This document shows positions 7,718-15,382 of a DNA stretch of 64,000 nucleotides, in pieces. The notes under the pieces are model-generated. The model ran no database searches, was not told the origin of the DNA, and worked only from the letters and a program-made list of their open reading frames with translations. Origin of the DNA: Spongiactinospora sp. TRM90649 (GTDB taxonomy: Bacteria > Actinomycetota > Actinomycetes > Streptosporangiales > Streptosporangiaceae); the NCBI RefSeq assembly GCF_029382225.1, contig NZ_JARLTC010000031.1, forward strand, positions 1-64,000. Reading direction: 5' to 3'. Each line of letters starts with the position of its first letter. Position 1 is the first letter of the stretch. The translations under genes and the position numbers were made by a program.

Positions 7718-8503
7718 TCAGCCTGGATGGCCCTGCAGGTGCCGCGACAGCCGGTTGGCGTGCGCGTGGACGATCTCCCCGATCCCGTGCAGGTCCTCCT
7801 CGCCCATGTCGAGCAGCAGCCCGGTGGCGCTGATCGCGCCGACGCAGGCGCCGGTGTGGTCCCACACCGGGGCTCCCACGCACACGATGCCCTCGGCGTC
7901 CTCCTCCCTGTCCAGGGCATACCCGCGCTGGCGGGTCCGCTCCAGCTCGGGCAGCAGTTCCTCGATGTCCACGATGGTCCTGCCGGTACGGCGCGGCATC
8001 CCGGAGGCGATCGCCACCTCCCTGGCGCGCGACAGCGGGAGCTGGGCCAGCAGCGCCTTGCCCACCCCCGTGCAGTGCGGCAGCTCCCGGTGCCCCATCC
8101 GCAGGTCGAAGCGGAGCAGGCCGGGGGCGTTCACCTGGCCGACGATCACGGCCAGGCCGGCCTCCAGGGAGGCCACCCGCGACGACATCCGGGTGCGCTC
8201 GGTCAGCTCGGTGAGCACCGGCATCGCCGCGTCGCGCAGCGACACCTGCGACAGGGCGTGCTGGCCCAGCCTGGCCAGCGCGAACCCGAGCCGGTAGACC
8301 CGGCCCGAGCCCTGTCCCTGGGACAGCACGAGCCCGCGCTCGGCGAGGGTGTGCAGGGTGGCGAAGACGGCGCTCTTGGAGGCGCCCACGGCGGCGGCCA
8401 CCTCGGTGACGGTGAGGCCGCGGTCGGCGGACTCGATGGCTTCGAGGACGTCCACAGCGCGGTCGAGGCTCTGGACACGGTAACGACTCTCGTTCGGAGG
8501 CAC
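7718..8503 (-). CDS. IclR-family transcriptional regulator of the sugar cassette
   Basis: A 261-residue IclR regulator. It has an N-terminal winged helix (LDRAVDVLEAIE ... LTVTEVAAAVGASKSAVFATLHTLAERGLV, read as separate segments) followed by the IclR effector domain (HCTGVGKALLAQL; GIVCVGAPVWD; GAISATG). Such proteins bind small organic acids and act as repressors or activators. The GTG at 8503 falls inside a perfect 29-bp palindrome, so autoregulation is likely; no Shine-Dalgarno is visible and the mRNA may be leaderless. It sits between the dehydratase operon (same strand) and the divergent aldolase-dehydrogenase operon. Its inducer is probably a pathway intermediate. Confidence 0.92.
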   Translation of the reverse strand: MPPNESRYRVQSLDRAVDVLEAIESADRGLTVTEVAAAVGASKSAVFATLHTLAERGLVLSQGQGSGRVYRLGFALARLGQHALSQVSLRDAAMPVLTELTERTRMSSRVASLEAGLAVIVGQVNAPGLLRFDLRMGHRELPHCTGVGKALLAQLPLSRAREVAIASGMPRRTGRTIVDIEELLPELERTRQRGYALDREEDAEGIVCVGAPVWDHTGACVGAISATGLLLDMGEEDLHGIGEIVHAHANRLSRHLQGHPG

Positions 8504-8514
8504 CGAACGAGAGT
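8486..8514. promoter_or_regulatory. IclR operator, site 2 (perfect 29-bp palindrome over the iclR start)
   Basis: Perfect inverted repeat with 12-bp arms (ACTCTCGTTCGG and its complement) and a 5-nt spacer. It covers the iclR GTG start codon. It is the best of four sites sharing TTCGG-N5-CCGAA and is probably the autoregulatory operator. Confidence 0.75.
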
Positions 8515-8577
8515 GCCAGCGGCCGGGGCCGGGGTCAAGGCGGGCGGCCTTGACAGGTAGATGGGCAGCCGTCAATA

Positions 8578-8592
8578 TTCGGCGAATGCGAA
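8578..8592. promoter_or_regulatory. IclR operator, site 3 (aldolase promoter)
   Basis: TTCGG-N5-GCGAA, one mismatch from consensus, in the iclR/aldolase intergenic region. Its centre is 20 bp from site 4, two helical turns, as expected for IclR dimers on one DNA face. Confidence 0.5.
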
Positions 8593-8597
8593 CTTGA

Positions 8598-8612
8598 TTC
8601 GGCACAGCCGAA
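8598..8612. promoter_or_regulatory. IclR operator, site 4 (aldolase promoter)
   Basis: TTCGG-CACAG-CCGAA, a perfect copy of the core motif, ending just before the aldolase ribosome binding site (AAAGGAG, 8614-8620). Occupancy would block transcription start or early elongation of the aldolase-dehydrogenase operon. Confidence 0.65.
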
Positions 8613-8626
8613 CAAAGGAGATGAGA

Positions 8627-9541
8627 GTGGCCCGCAGTTCCCCCAGCGGCGTCCTTCCGGTGCTGGCGACCCCCTTCACCGCCGACGGCGAGGTCGACGG
8701 CGCGGCGCTGGCCGCCCTGGTCGACTGGCAGTACCGGCAGGGCGCGGACGGCGTCACGCTGGCCATGGTCTCGGAGATCCTGCGGATGACGCACGACGAG
8801 CGGCAGGAGGTCGCCGAGGCCGTGATCGCCGGCAACGCCGGGCGCGGCTGCGTGGTGATCAGCGTGGGCGCGGAGAGTACGGTGCTCGCCGTCCGGCTGG
8901 CCCGCCACGCCGAGCGCGCCGGGGCCGACGCGCTGATGGCGATCCCGCCGGTCACCGCCGCCATCGGCGACGAGGAGCAGTTCGGCTACTTCGCCGCCAT
9001 CGCCGACGTCTGCGGGCTCCCTCTCATCGTCCAGGACGCCAGCGCCTACGTGGGCACGCCGATGAGCATCGCTCTGCAGTCCCGCCTGCTGGACCGCTTC
9101 GGCCCGGACAAGGTGCTGTTCAAGCCGGAGGCCGCGCCGCTCGGGCCGAGGCTGACCGAGCTGATGGAGGCTACCGGCGGGCACGCCCGCGCCTTCGAGG
9201 GCAGTGGCGGCATCGCGCTGCTCGACACCCACGCCCGCGGCCTGGCGGGCACCATGCCCGGCCCCGACGTGACGTGGGCGATCGTCGCCCTGTGGCAGGC
9301 ACTGGAGAAGGGCGACCTGGCCCGCGCGGACGAGATCAACGGCGCGCTGACCCCGCTGCTCACCCTCATCCCCGGCCTGGACGGGTACGTCGCCCAGGAG
9401 AAGTACCTGCTGACCAGGCAGGGCGTGCTCGGGGCCGCGCACGTGCGCGGGCCCGTCTCATACCGGCTCGACGAGCACACCCGCGTGCTCGTGGACCGCT
9501 TGTTCGACCGGCTGGCCGCGATCACGGGAGGCGCGCGATGA
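8627..9541 (+). CDS. DapA/KDG aldolase-like (N-acetylneuraminate lyase superfamily) protein
   Basis: A 304-residue class I aldolase-fold protein of the dihydrodipicolinate synthase/2-keto-3-deoxy-gluconate aldolase superfamily. The Schiff-base lysine is Lys166 in LFKPEAAP. The usual YNxP motif that supplies the catalytic Tyr is replaced by QDAS, with a Tyr (141) five residues after the Gln (136), so it is not a biosynthetic DapA. The GTG at 8627 is preferred because AAAGGAG lies 6 nt upstream; the ATG at 8621 directly abuts that site. It overlaps the dehydrogenase start by ATGA. By context it cleaves the 2-keto-3-deoxy acid made by the dehydratase. Confidence 0.88.
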   Translation: MARSSPSGVLPVLATPFTADGEVDGAALAALVDWQYRQGADGVTLAMVSEILRMTHDERQEVAEAVIAGNAGRGCVVISVGAESTVLAVRLARHAERAGADALMAIPPVTAAIGDEEQFGYFAAIADVCGLPLIVQDASAYVGTPMSIALQSRLLDRFGPDKVLFKPEAAPLGPRLTELMEATGGHARAFEGSGGIALLDTHARGLAGTMPGPDVTWAIVALWQALEKGDLARADEINGALTPLLTLIPGLDGYVAQEKYLLTRQGVLGAAHVRGPVSYRLDEHTRVLVDRLFDRLAAITGGAR

Positions 9542-10554
9542 GGGTCCTGGTCCTCAAGGAGTTCGGCACGATGGCCGTGGAGGAGCGCCCCGACCCCCGG
9601 CCCGGCGAGGGCGAGGCGCTGCTCCGCATCGCCGCGACCGGTATCTGCGGCTCCGACCTGCACGGGTTCACCGGCACGAACGGCCGCCGGGTGCCCGGCC
9701 AGGTCATGGGCCACGAGACGGGGGGCCGCGTCGCCGCCCTCGGGCCGGGCGTCACCGGCCTGTCCGAGGGCGACCCGGCCACGGTCAACCCGGTGCTGTC
9801 CTGCGGGCGGTGCGCCGCCTGCCGCGCCGGGCGCGAGAACCACTGCCCGGACAAGCGGGTGCTCGGCGTGGACCCGTCCCTGTCCGCCGCCTTCGGCGAG
9901 TACGTGATCGTGCCCGCCGGGAACGTCGTCCCGCTGCCCGAGGGCCTGCCCGTGGAACTGGGCGCGCTCGTCGAGCCGCTGGCCGTCGGGTTCCACGCGG
10001 CCGGGCGCGGCGGCGTCCGGGAGGGCGACGGGGTGCTGGTGATCGGCGGCGGTCCCATCGGGCAGTCCGCCGTCCTGGCCGCGCGGCGGGCGGGGGCCGC
10101 GCGCGTCCTGGTCAGCGAGCCCGACCCGGGCCGCGCGGCGCTGTGCGAACGGCTCGGCGCGACGCCTCTCTCACCGGACGAGCCCCTGGACGCCCAGGTC
10201 GCGGGCCACCTCGGCGGACCGGCCGATGTGGCGCTCGACGCCGTCGGCGCGTCCGCCACGATCGCGGGCGCGCTGGCCGCGACCCGGCTCGGCGGCATGG
10301 TGGTGCTGGTCGGCATGGCCGCGCCCCGGGTCGAGCTGCCCGCCTACGCGGTGAGCACCGAGGAGCGCTCGCTGGTCGGCTCGTTCTCCTACTCGGCGGC
10401 CGAGTTCGCCGACGCCGCCGCGTGGGCGGGCGATTCGCCGTCGCTGCTCGCGGGGCTGGTCGAGCGCAGGGTGAGCCTGGCGGAGGCCCCGGCCGAGTTC
10501 ACCGCCATGGCCGCCGGGCGCGGCGGGGCGGGCAAGGTTCTCGTGCTGCTGTAA
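9538..10554 (+). CDS. zinc-dependent medium-chain alcohol/sugar dehydrogenase
   Basis: A 338-residue MDR-family dehydrogenase. Catalytic zinc: Cys in TGICGSDLHG, and GHETGG, where the zinc site reads GHE. Structural zinc: four Cys in SCGRCAACRAGRENHC. The Rossmann fold carries VIGGGPIGQ. Related enzymes oxidise sorbitol, threonine, sugars or sugar acids with NAD(P)+. The ATG overlaps the aldolase stop (ATGA), giving coupled translation. Beside a lactonase, dehydratase and aldolase it is the natural first enzyme (sugar to lactone), though oxidation of a hydroxy acid is equally possible. Confidence 0.88.
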   Translation: MRVLVLKEFGTMAVEERPDPRPGEGEALLRIAATGICGSDLHGFTGTNGRRVPGQVMGHETGGRVAALGPGVTGLSEGDPATVNPVLSCGRCAACRAGRENHCPDKRVLGVDPSLSAAFGEYVIVPAGNVVPLPEGLPVELGALVEPLAVGFHAAGRGGVREGDGVLVIGGGPIGQSAVLAARRAGAARVLVSEPDPGRAALCERLGATPLSPDEPLDAQVAGHLGGPADVALDAVGASATIAGALAATRLGGMVVLVGMAAPRVELPAYAVSTEERSLVGSFSYSAAEFADAAAWAGDSPSLLAGLVERRVSLAEAPAEFTAMAAGRGGAGKVLVLL

Positions 10555-10621
10555 AGCCACTTAGCCGGATGAATCATTAAGTCGCTGTCGTACGGGACGG
10601 GGCGCGTGCTGTCATGGCCGC

Positions 10622-11752
10622 ATGCTGTACGGCACGCCCGACCTCGCGCCCGCCGACCTGCGGGTGCTGGCCGGGATCGACGCGATGCGGCGCGACCTGC
10701 GTCGCCGTACGGCCGGCCCGCGGCGCTGGGAGCCGCTGTTCGTCCGGCACCTCACCGCCCGGGCCATCGCCGGGTCCGCCGTCCTCGGCGGATACCGGCC
10801 CCCGCCCGGCGAGGTCGAGTCGATCGTGGCGGGCGAGCCGCCGCCGGAGGCGTCCGCCCCGGCCGCCCGCGCGATCGCCGGTCACCGGCAGGCGCTGACC
10901 TACGTCGGGCTGCTCTGCCGAACCCGCGCGTTCCGCTACGAGGTGGGGCTGCTCGCGGCGCTCAACTTCATGATGACCGGCCACCGGCCCGACCGCGCGC
11001 CCGGCACGTTCCGCTCCGGCGGCGCGTCCGTCCGCGACCAGGTCACCGGCGCGGTCGTGTACGAGGCGCCGCGCGCCGACCGGGTGCCTGGCCTCGCCCG
11101 TGAGCTGGCCGACTGGCTGAACGACGGCGACCTCGACGCCCCGGCCCACGTCCGCGCGGCCGTCGCCCATCTGAACCTCGCGGCGATCCGGCCCTGGCGC
11201 GAGGGCAACGGCCGCATGGCACGGGCGCTGCAGGCCCTGGTGCTCGGCCGCGACGGGCTGGTGCCCCCGGAGTTCGGCCTGATCGACGAATGGGTGGGCG
11301 CGGGCCGCGCCGCCTACGACTACCACGACGCCCTGGCGGGGGTGCGGGGCCAGGGCTGGAGCCCGCACGGGGCCACCCTGCCCTGGGTGCGGTTCGTGCT
11401 GCGCTGCCAGCACATGCAGGCCCAGCGGCTCGGCCGCCGCCTCGCCGAGGCGGAGCGGGTCTGGACGATGCTTGAGGAGACGGTCCGCGCCGAGGGGCTG
11501 CCCGCCCGGTGCGCCGCCGCGCTGTATCAGGTGTTCGCCGCCACGCGGGTGCGGCGCGGCACCTACCAGGCGGACGAGTCGCTGAGCCCCGGGCAGTCGG
11601 CCCGCGACCTGCGCGAGCTGACCAGGCGCGGCTGGCTCACCCCGTACGGCGAGACCAAGGCCCGCCACTACGGGCCCGGCCCCCGCATCAACGCGCTGAG
11701 AAGCGAATTCGACGACCGCGCGGAACCGATCAAAGATCCTTATCAGAAGTGA
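10622..11752 (+). CDS. Fic/DOC-fold protein with degenerate catalytic motif
   Basis: A 376-residue Fic-family protein. The Fic core motif HPFx(D/E)GNGRxxR appears as IRPWREGNGRMAR at residues 189-201. The essential catalytic His is Arg190, while the phosphate-binding EGNGR is kept. Upstream, the position of the class II inhibitory helix ((S/T)xxxE(G/N)) reads SAVLGG (52-57), so the inhibitory Glu is also lost. The C-terminal 80 residues resemble a winged helix (SARDLRELTRRGWLTPYG). Canonical AMP-transfer is therefore unlikely; a different chemistry or a binding/regulatory role is possible. It stands alone 67 bp after the dehydrogenase. No antitoxin-like partner is adjacent. Confidence 0.85.
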   Translation: MLYGTPDLAPADLRVLAGIDAMRRDLRRRTAGPRRWEPLFVRHLTARAIAGSAVLGGYRPPPGEVESIVAGEPPPEASAPAARAIAGHRQALTYVGLLCRTRAFRYEVGLLAALNFMMTGHRPDRAPGTFRSGGASVRDQVTGAVVYEAPRADRVPGLARELADWLNDGDLDAPAHVRAAVAHLNLAAIRPWREGNGRMARALQALVLGRDGLVPPEFGLIDEWVGAGRAAYDYHDALAGVRGQGWSPHGATLPWVRFVLRCQHMQAQRLGRRLAEAERVWTMLEETVRAEGLPARCAAALYQVFAATRVRRGTYQADESLSPGQSARDLRELTRRGWLTPYGETKARHYGPGPRINALRSEFDDRAEPIKDPYQK

Positions 11753-11939
11753 CGCGTGTTACTCATGTGGCTCGATTGAATTCGCCATTTGGGCCCCTAA
11801 GACTTCGAATTCGGAAAGAAGGTCTTCCCGATCAGTGCATTGGCCAGGCGATTTAAGCGGGATGTAAGCGTCTGTCAACGACCCCGGCGTACCTGTAGAG
11901 GGCAGTCAGACACACCCTCATATCCCGAGAGGACCCAAG

Positions 11940-12536
11940 GTGCGATTCGTCACTCGAATCCTCGTGGGCGTCGGCGCCGCGACCGCGTTCGCGGTGGCCG
12001 CTCCCGCCGCCGCCGGAGCCGCCGTGGCGCCCGCCTCGGCGCCGGTCTCCGCCAGCGCCACCCCCACCACGACCCAGTGGGGCCCGTACTTCTCCGCAGA
12101 CCACAAGGCCAAGGCCAAGGGCGAGGTCAGCGTGGAGAAGAAGAGCAGCAAGGTCTATTACAAGAAGAAGCACGTCAAGTGGGTCAAGAAGTGCTGGTGG
12201 CAGCACGGCAAGAAGCTGTGCAAGCCCGTGAAGAAGGTCTGGTGGACCAAGCACGTCAAGTGGGTCCACAACTACTACTTCACCGTGGACAGCACGCTCA
12301 GCAACCACAAGACCTGGGGACCCTCGCGTTACCGCTGTGGGTGGGAGACCTTCAAGGTCGTCAAGTTCGACGGCTCGTCCTACTTCGAGTCGTTCCGTAA
12401 CTGCCACAAGTTCCCGAAGGAGTACACCTTCGAGGGCAAGGACGCCAAGCAGATCTTCGTGCAGGTGAGCCGTGGCAACTTCCACTCGCCCAAGGGCAGG
12501 TTCGGCGGCTGGAACCAGATCTACAGCGCGGTCTGA
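11940..12536 (+). CDS. secreted Lys/Trp/His-rich protein of unknown function
   Basis: A 198-residue protein with a signal peptide: RFVTRILVGVG, then an Ala-rich core ending near AAAGAAVA (about residue 30). The mature N-terminal half is unusually rich in Lys, Trp and His (KKHVKWVKKCWWQHGKK). The HVKWV block occurs twice because an 18-bp sequence is repeated exactly at 12168-12185 and 12249-12266. The C-terminal half is more ordinary, with paired Tyr, Phe and Asn. Four Cys suggest two disulfides. The GTG start follows GAGAGGA. I do not recognise a family. A strongly basic, aromatic exported protein could bind cell wall, nucleic acid or metal; none is proven. Confidence 0.75.
   Translation: MRFVTRILVGVGAATAFAVAAPAAAGAAVAPASAPVSASATPTTTQWGPYFSADHKAKAKGEVSVEKKSSKVYYKKKHVKWVKKCWWQHGKKLCKPVKKVWWTKHVKWVHNYYFTVDSTLSNHKTWGPSRYRCGWETFKVVKFDGSSYFESFRNCHKFPKEYTFEGKDAKQIFVQVSRGNFHSPKGRFGGWNQIYSAV
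12168..12266 (+). repeat. two exact 18-bp direct repeats inside the secreted protein gene
   Basis: AAGCACGTCAAGTGGGTC occurs at 12168-12185 and 12249-12266, 81 bp (27 codons) apart and in the same frame. Each encodes K-H-V-K-W-V (residues 77-82 and 104-109). The sequence between them (WVKKCWW ... VKKVWW) is itself near-symmetric, pointing to an internal duplication. Confidence 0.8.
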
Positions 12537-12574
12537 CGGACACAGGGGCCATCTGAGTCCGCCGACCGGCGTCG

Positions 12575-15313
12575 CTAACGAGGCCGCCGATCCCCGATCC
12601 GGGGGTCGGCGGCTTCGGCGTCGTCGCCTCCGGCGACGAGCGGCCCGCCGTTGAACCGGGCGAAGATCCCGGCCAGTTCGGCGGCGCTGTTCACACCGAG
12701 CTTCTGATAGGCCTGGTTGCGATGGTTCTGCGCGGTGCGCAGGGAGATGTGCAGGCTCTCGGCCACCTCTCGGTGGCTGCGTCCCGCCGCGCCGAGCTGG
12801 GCCACCTCCAGCTCCCGGTCGGTCAGGTCGGGGGCGGCCAGGAAGCGCAGTGCCGGAGTGCCGGCCCGGGGGCACGCGGCGGCCAGCGACCACGCCTCGG
12901 CGGCGGCCCGGCGCGCGCCGCGCTCGTCGCCCGCCCTGCGCAGCGTGCCGGTCGCCTGGGCCGCCGCCTCGGCCGCGTGCAGCATCAGGCCCAGGCGCTC
13001 GAAGCCGTTCGCCGCCGCCATCAGCCCGGCGCCGTCGCCGTCCGACAGCGCGGCTGCGTGCCGCGCGGCCAGCCGTACCCGCTCGCCGTCGTGGACGCGC
13101 GCCAGCTCGGCCAGCCGCGCCACGACGGGCGCGGCGGCGCGGCCGAGACGGACCGCGTCGTGCAGCGCCACGAACTCGAAGCCGGGCAGCCCGGCGGCGC
13201 GGCACTCGGCGGCGGCCCGCAGCGCGAGGTCGGCGGCCCCGGTGGTCTCGCCCAGCGCGGCGGCGATCCACACCCTGGTCAGGGTCACCCACCGGCCGAA
13301 GCCGGTCCACGAGGCCCGGTTGCGGGCCAGCGCGGCGTCCAGGGTCTCCTGCGCCGCCCTGCCCTCCCCGCACAGGGCCTGGGCCAGGGCGTAGGCGCCC
13401 ATGCAGCCGCCGACCGTGACGGCGGTCTCGTGGTGCGCGGGGGCGTGCAGCACGGCGAGTGCCGTGTCGAGGTCGCCGCGCAGGATCGCGGCGTGCCCCC
13501 TGGCCAGCGCCAGGCTGCCCTCCCCGCGCGACCAGCCGCGCTGCCCGGACACCGCGCCCGCCATGGACGCGGTCGCCTCGCCCATCGCCGTCAGGTCCCC
13601 GCTGAACAGGCCGCACAGCGACCACGTGGAGTGCAGCGGCGAGACCAGCGCCGGAATCGTGTCGCGCCAGGCCGACGCGTCGGCCAGCGCCTCGGCGACG
13701 CGCTCGCGGGCCTCGGCCGTGCGCCCGGCGTAGCAAAGGGCCAGCGCGTGCGCGTTCAGTGCCTGCGCCCGCAGCGGCCCGCGCGGCAGCGCCCCGGCGT
13801 CTTCGTCCGTCGCGTCTACGAGGAGCGGAGCGCTCCAATCGAGTGCCGTGCGCGGGTCGGCGGCCGAGGCCGCCAGGGTGATGCGGCGCACCGCCAGCTC
13901 GCCCCGCCACGACCGGTCGCGGACGGTGCCCTCGGTGCGTTCCAGCAGGGCCATCGCCTCGGGCAGCCGGTCCATGCCCCAGGCCAGGTTGCTGGCCCGC
14001 GCCAGGGCGAGCTGCGCCCTGGTGGTCTCGTCGGCGGGCTCGGGGGTGGCGTCGAGGACGGCACGCGCCCGGTCCGGCAACTGGGCGTAGTCCAGCAGGT
14101 TGGCCAGCAGGATCGCCGCGTCGATGCCCCCGCCCGCCGCGAGCGCAGCCTCCGCGAGCCGTACGGCCAGCGGATAGTCGTGCACCCCCCAGGCCAGCCG
14201 GCAGGCCGCGATCAGCGGCTCGGGGTCCGCGCCCAGCCCGCTCTCCAGCCGCCAGACGGTGCTGCGCAAAAGGTCTTCCCTGCGGCGTAACCCGGCGGCC
14301 TCGACGACCCGCACCAGATCGGCGTGCCGCCGGCGGCGGCGCAGCCCCGGGCAGCGCTCGCGGGCCACCTCGCCGTAAAGCGGGTGCCCCAGCCGGGCGA
14401 CCTCCCTGCTGCCCTCGACCACCACGCGGATCAGCCCGCGCTCCTCCGCCAGCAGCACCGCCTGCTCCGAGACCAGGGTGCTGAGCGTGCGGGCGCCGAT
14501 CGGCTCGGCGAACGCGGTGAACTCCAGTACGGCGGCCAGCGGGGCCGACAGCGTGCCGATCCGCTCGCGGATCAGCTCCACCAGCCGGGGCGCCAGCGGC
14601 GCGTGACGCGCCGCCCCGGCCGCGAGGTCGCCGTCCGCCGCGTCACGGGTGAGCTGCCACATGCCGCGGACGAGCTGGAGCGTTCCCGAGGCGAGGGCGG
14701 AGTCCACGATCTCGTGCAGGAACAGCGCGTTCCCCTCGGTCACCCGGCACAGGCGCAGCACGGTCGCCTCGTCGGGGCGGCCCGCCAGGGCGGCGGTCAG
14801 CAGCAGCCGGATGTCGTCGTCGCCGAGCGGGCCGATGTCGGCGCGCCGGGCCAGGTGGTCGCGCCACAGCGCGGTCACGCCGTCCGGGGCGGGCTCGCCG
14901 CTGCGCAGGGTGGCGACCACCCTGGCGCGCCCGGTGGCGACCAGCGAGCGGATCACCCCGGCCGAGTGGCCGTCGAGCAGGTGCGCGTCGTCCACGCCCA
15001 GTACCAGCCGCCGCCCTCCGGCGTGGGCGACGATCTCCTCGGCCGCCCAGCGCAGCGTGTTGCCCTCCGGGGCCTGCCTGGGCAGCAGGTCGGCCAGCGC
15101 CCCGTTGGGGATGCCGCTGGTCGCCTTGGTCGCGCGGACGCGCAGGACGGTGAAGCGGTCATCGGCGAATCGTCTCAGCACCTCGGCGGCCAGCCGGGAC
15201 TTGCCCACCCCTGCCGCTCCCACGATCACCACGCCGCCGGCCGCGCGGTCGCGCGCGAAACCGATCAGCGTTTCCAGTTCTTGTCGACGCCCCGCGAACG
15301 GCCAGGTCTTCAT
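12575..15313 (-). CDS. LAL-type LuxR-family regulator (ATPase plus LuxR HTH)
   Basis: A 912-residue large ATP-binding LuxR-type regulator. The N-terminal AAA/STAND ATPase carries Walker A VGAAGVGKSRLA (about 31-42) and a Walker B-like LVLGVDDAH. A long Ala-rich helical/TPR-like middle section follows (about 350-830). The C-terminal LuxR helix-turn-helix contains LTDRELEVAQLGAAGRS and LHISLRTAQNHRNQAY. Such proteins often act as pathway-specific activators. The ATG at 15313 is separated by only about 70 bp from the divergent DUF4145-YbaK gene. No biosynthetic cluster is attached, so the target is unknown. A paralogue lies at the right end of the window. Confidence 0.93.
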   Translation of the reverse strand: MKTWPFAGRRQELETLIGFARDRAAGGVVIVGAAGVGKSRLAAEVLRRFADDRFTVLRVRATKATSGIPNGALADLLPRQAPEGNTLRWAAEEIVAHAGGRRLVLGVDDAHLLDGHSAGVIRSLVATGRARVVATLRSGEPAPDGVTALWRDHLARRADIGPLGDDDIRLLLTAALAGRPDEATVLRLCRVTEGNALFLHEIVDSALASGTLQLVRGMWQLTRDAADGDLAAGAARHAPLAPRLVELIRERIGTLSAPLAAVLEFTAFAEPIGARTLSTLVSEQAVLLAEERGLIRVVVEGSREVARLGHPLYGEVARERCPGLRRRRRHADLVRVVEAAGLRRREDLLRSTVWRLESGLGADPEPLIAACRLAWGVHDYPLAVRLAEAALAAGGGIDAAILLANLLDYAQLPDRARAVLDATPEPADETTRAQLALARASNLAWGMDRLPEAMALLERTEGTVRDRSWRGELAVRRITLAASAADPRTALDWSAPLLVDATDEDAGALPRGPLRAQALNAHALALCYAGRTAEARERVAEALADASAWRDTIPALVSPLHSTWSLCGLFSGDLTAMGEATASMAGAVSGQRGWSRGEGSLALARGHAAILRGDLDTALAVLHAPAHHETAVTVGGCMGAYALAQALCGEGRAAQETLDAALARNRASWTGFGRWVTLTRVWIAAALGETTGAADLALRAAAECRAAGLPGFEFVALHDAVRLGRAAAPVVARLAELARVHDGERVRLAARHAAALSDGDGAGLMAAANGFERLGLMLHAAEAAAQATGTLRRAGDERGARRAAAEAWSLAAACPRAGTPALRFLAAPDLTDRELEVAQLGAAGRSHREVAESLHISLRTAQNHRNQAYQKLGVNSAAELAGIFARFNGGPLVAGGDDAEAADPRIGDRRPR
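12583..12612. terminator. hairpin terminator at the 3' end of the LAL gene
   Basis: GCCGCCGA-T-CCCC, 5-nt loop, GGGG-G-TCGGCGGC: a 12-pair stem with one mismatch. It sits 46 bp past the secreted-protein stop and inside the last codons of the convergent LAL gene. It probably ends the plus-strand transcript and may serve both. Confidence 0.6.
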
Positions 15314-15346
15314 GTGCCCCTCCCACCAAGCTTGGATATTACGCTC

Positions 15347-15382
15347 TTGTGGGCAATTTGGTGATCCCTTATTGTCCCTTTG
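15347..15382 (+). promoter_or_regulatory. probable promoter giving a leaderless DUF4145-YbaK mRNA
   Basis: TTGTGG (15347-15352), 17-bp spacer, TATTGT (15370-15375). Transcription would begin near 15382, exactly at an in-frame GTG. That supports a leaderless transcript, and no Shine-Dalgarno is visible. Assigned from hexamer match and spacing only. Confidence 0.4.

Noticed and set aside
7718..9442. N-terminal extension of IclR by about 300 residues
   Set aside because: The extension is antisense to the aldolase gene; a normal IclR starts at the GTG at 8503.
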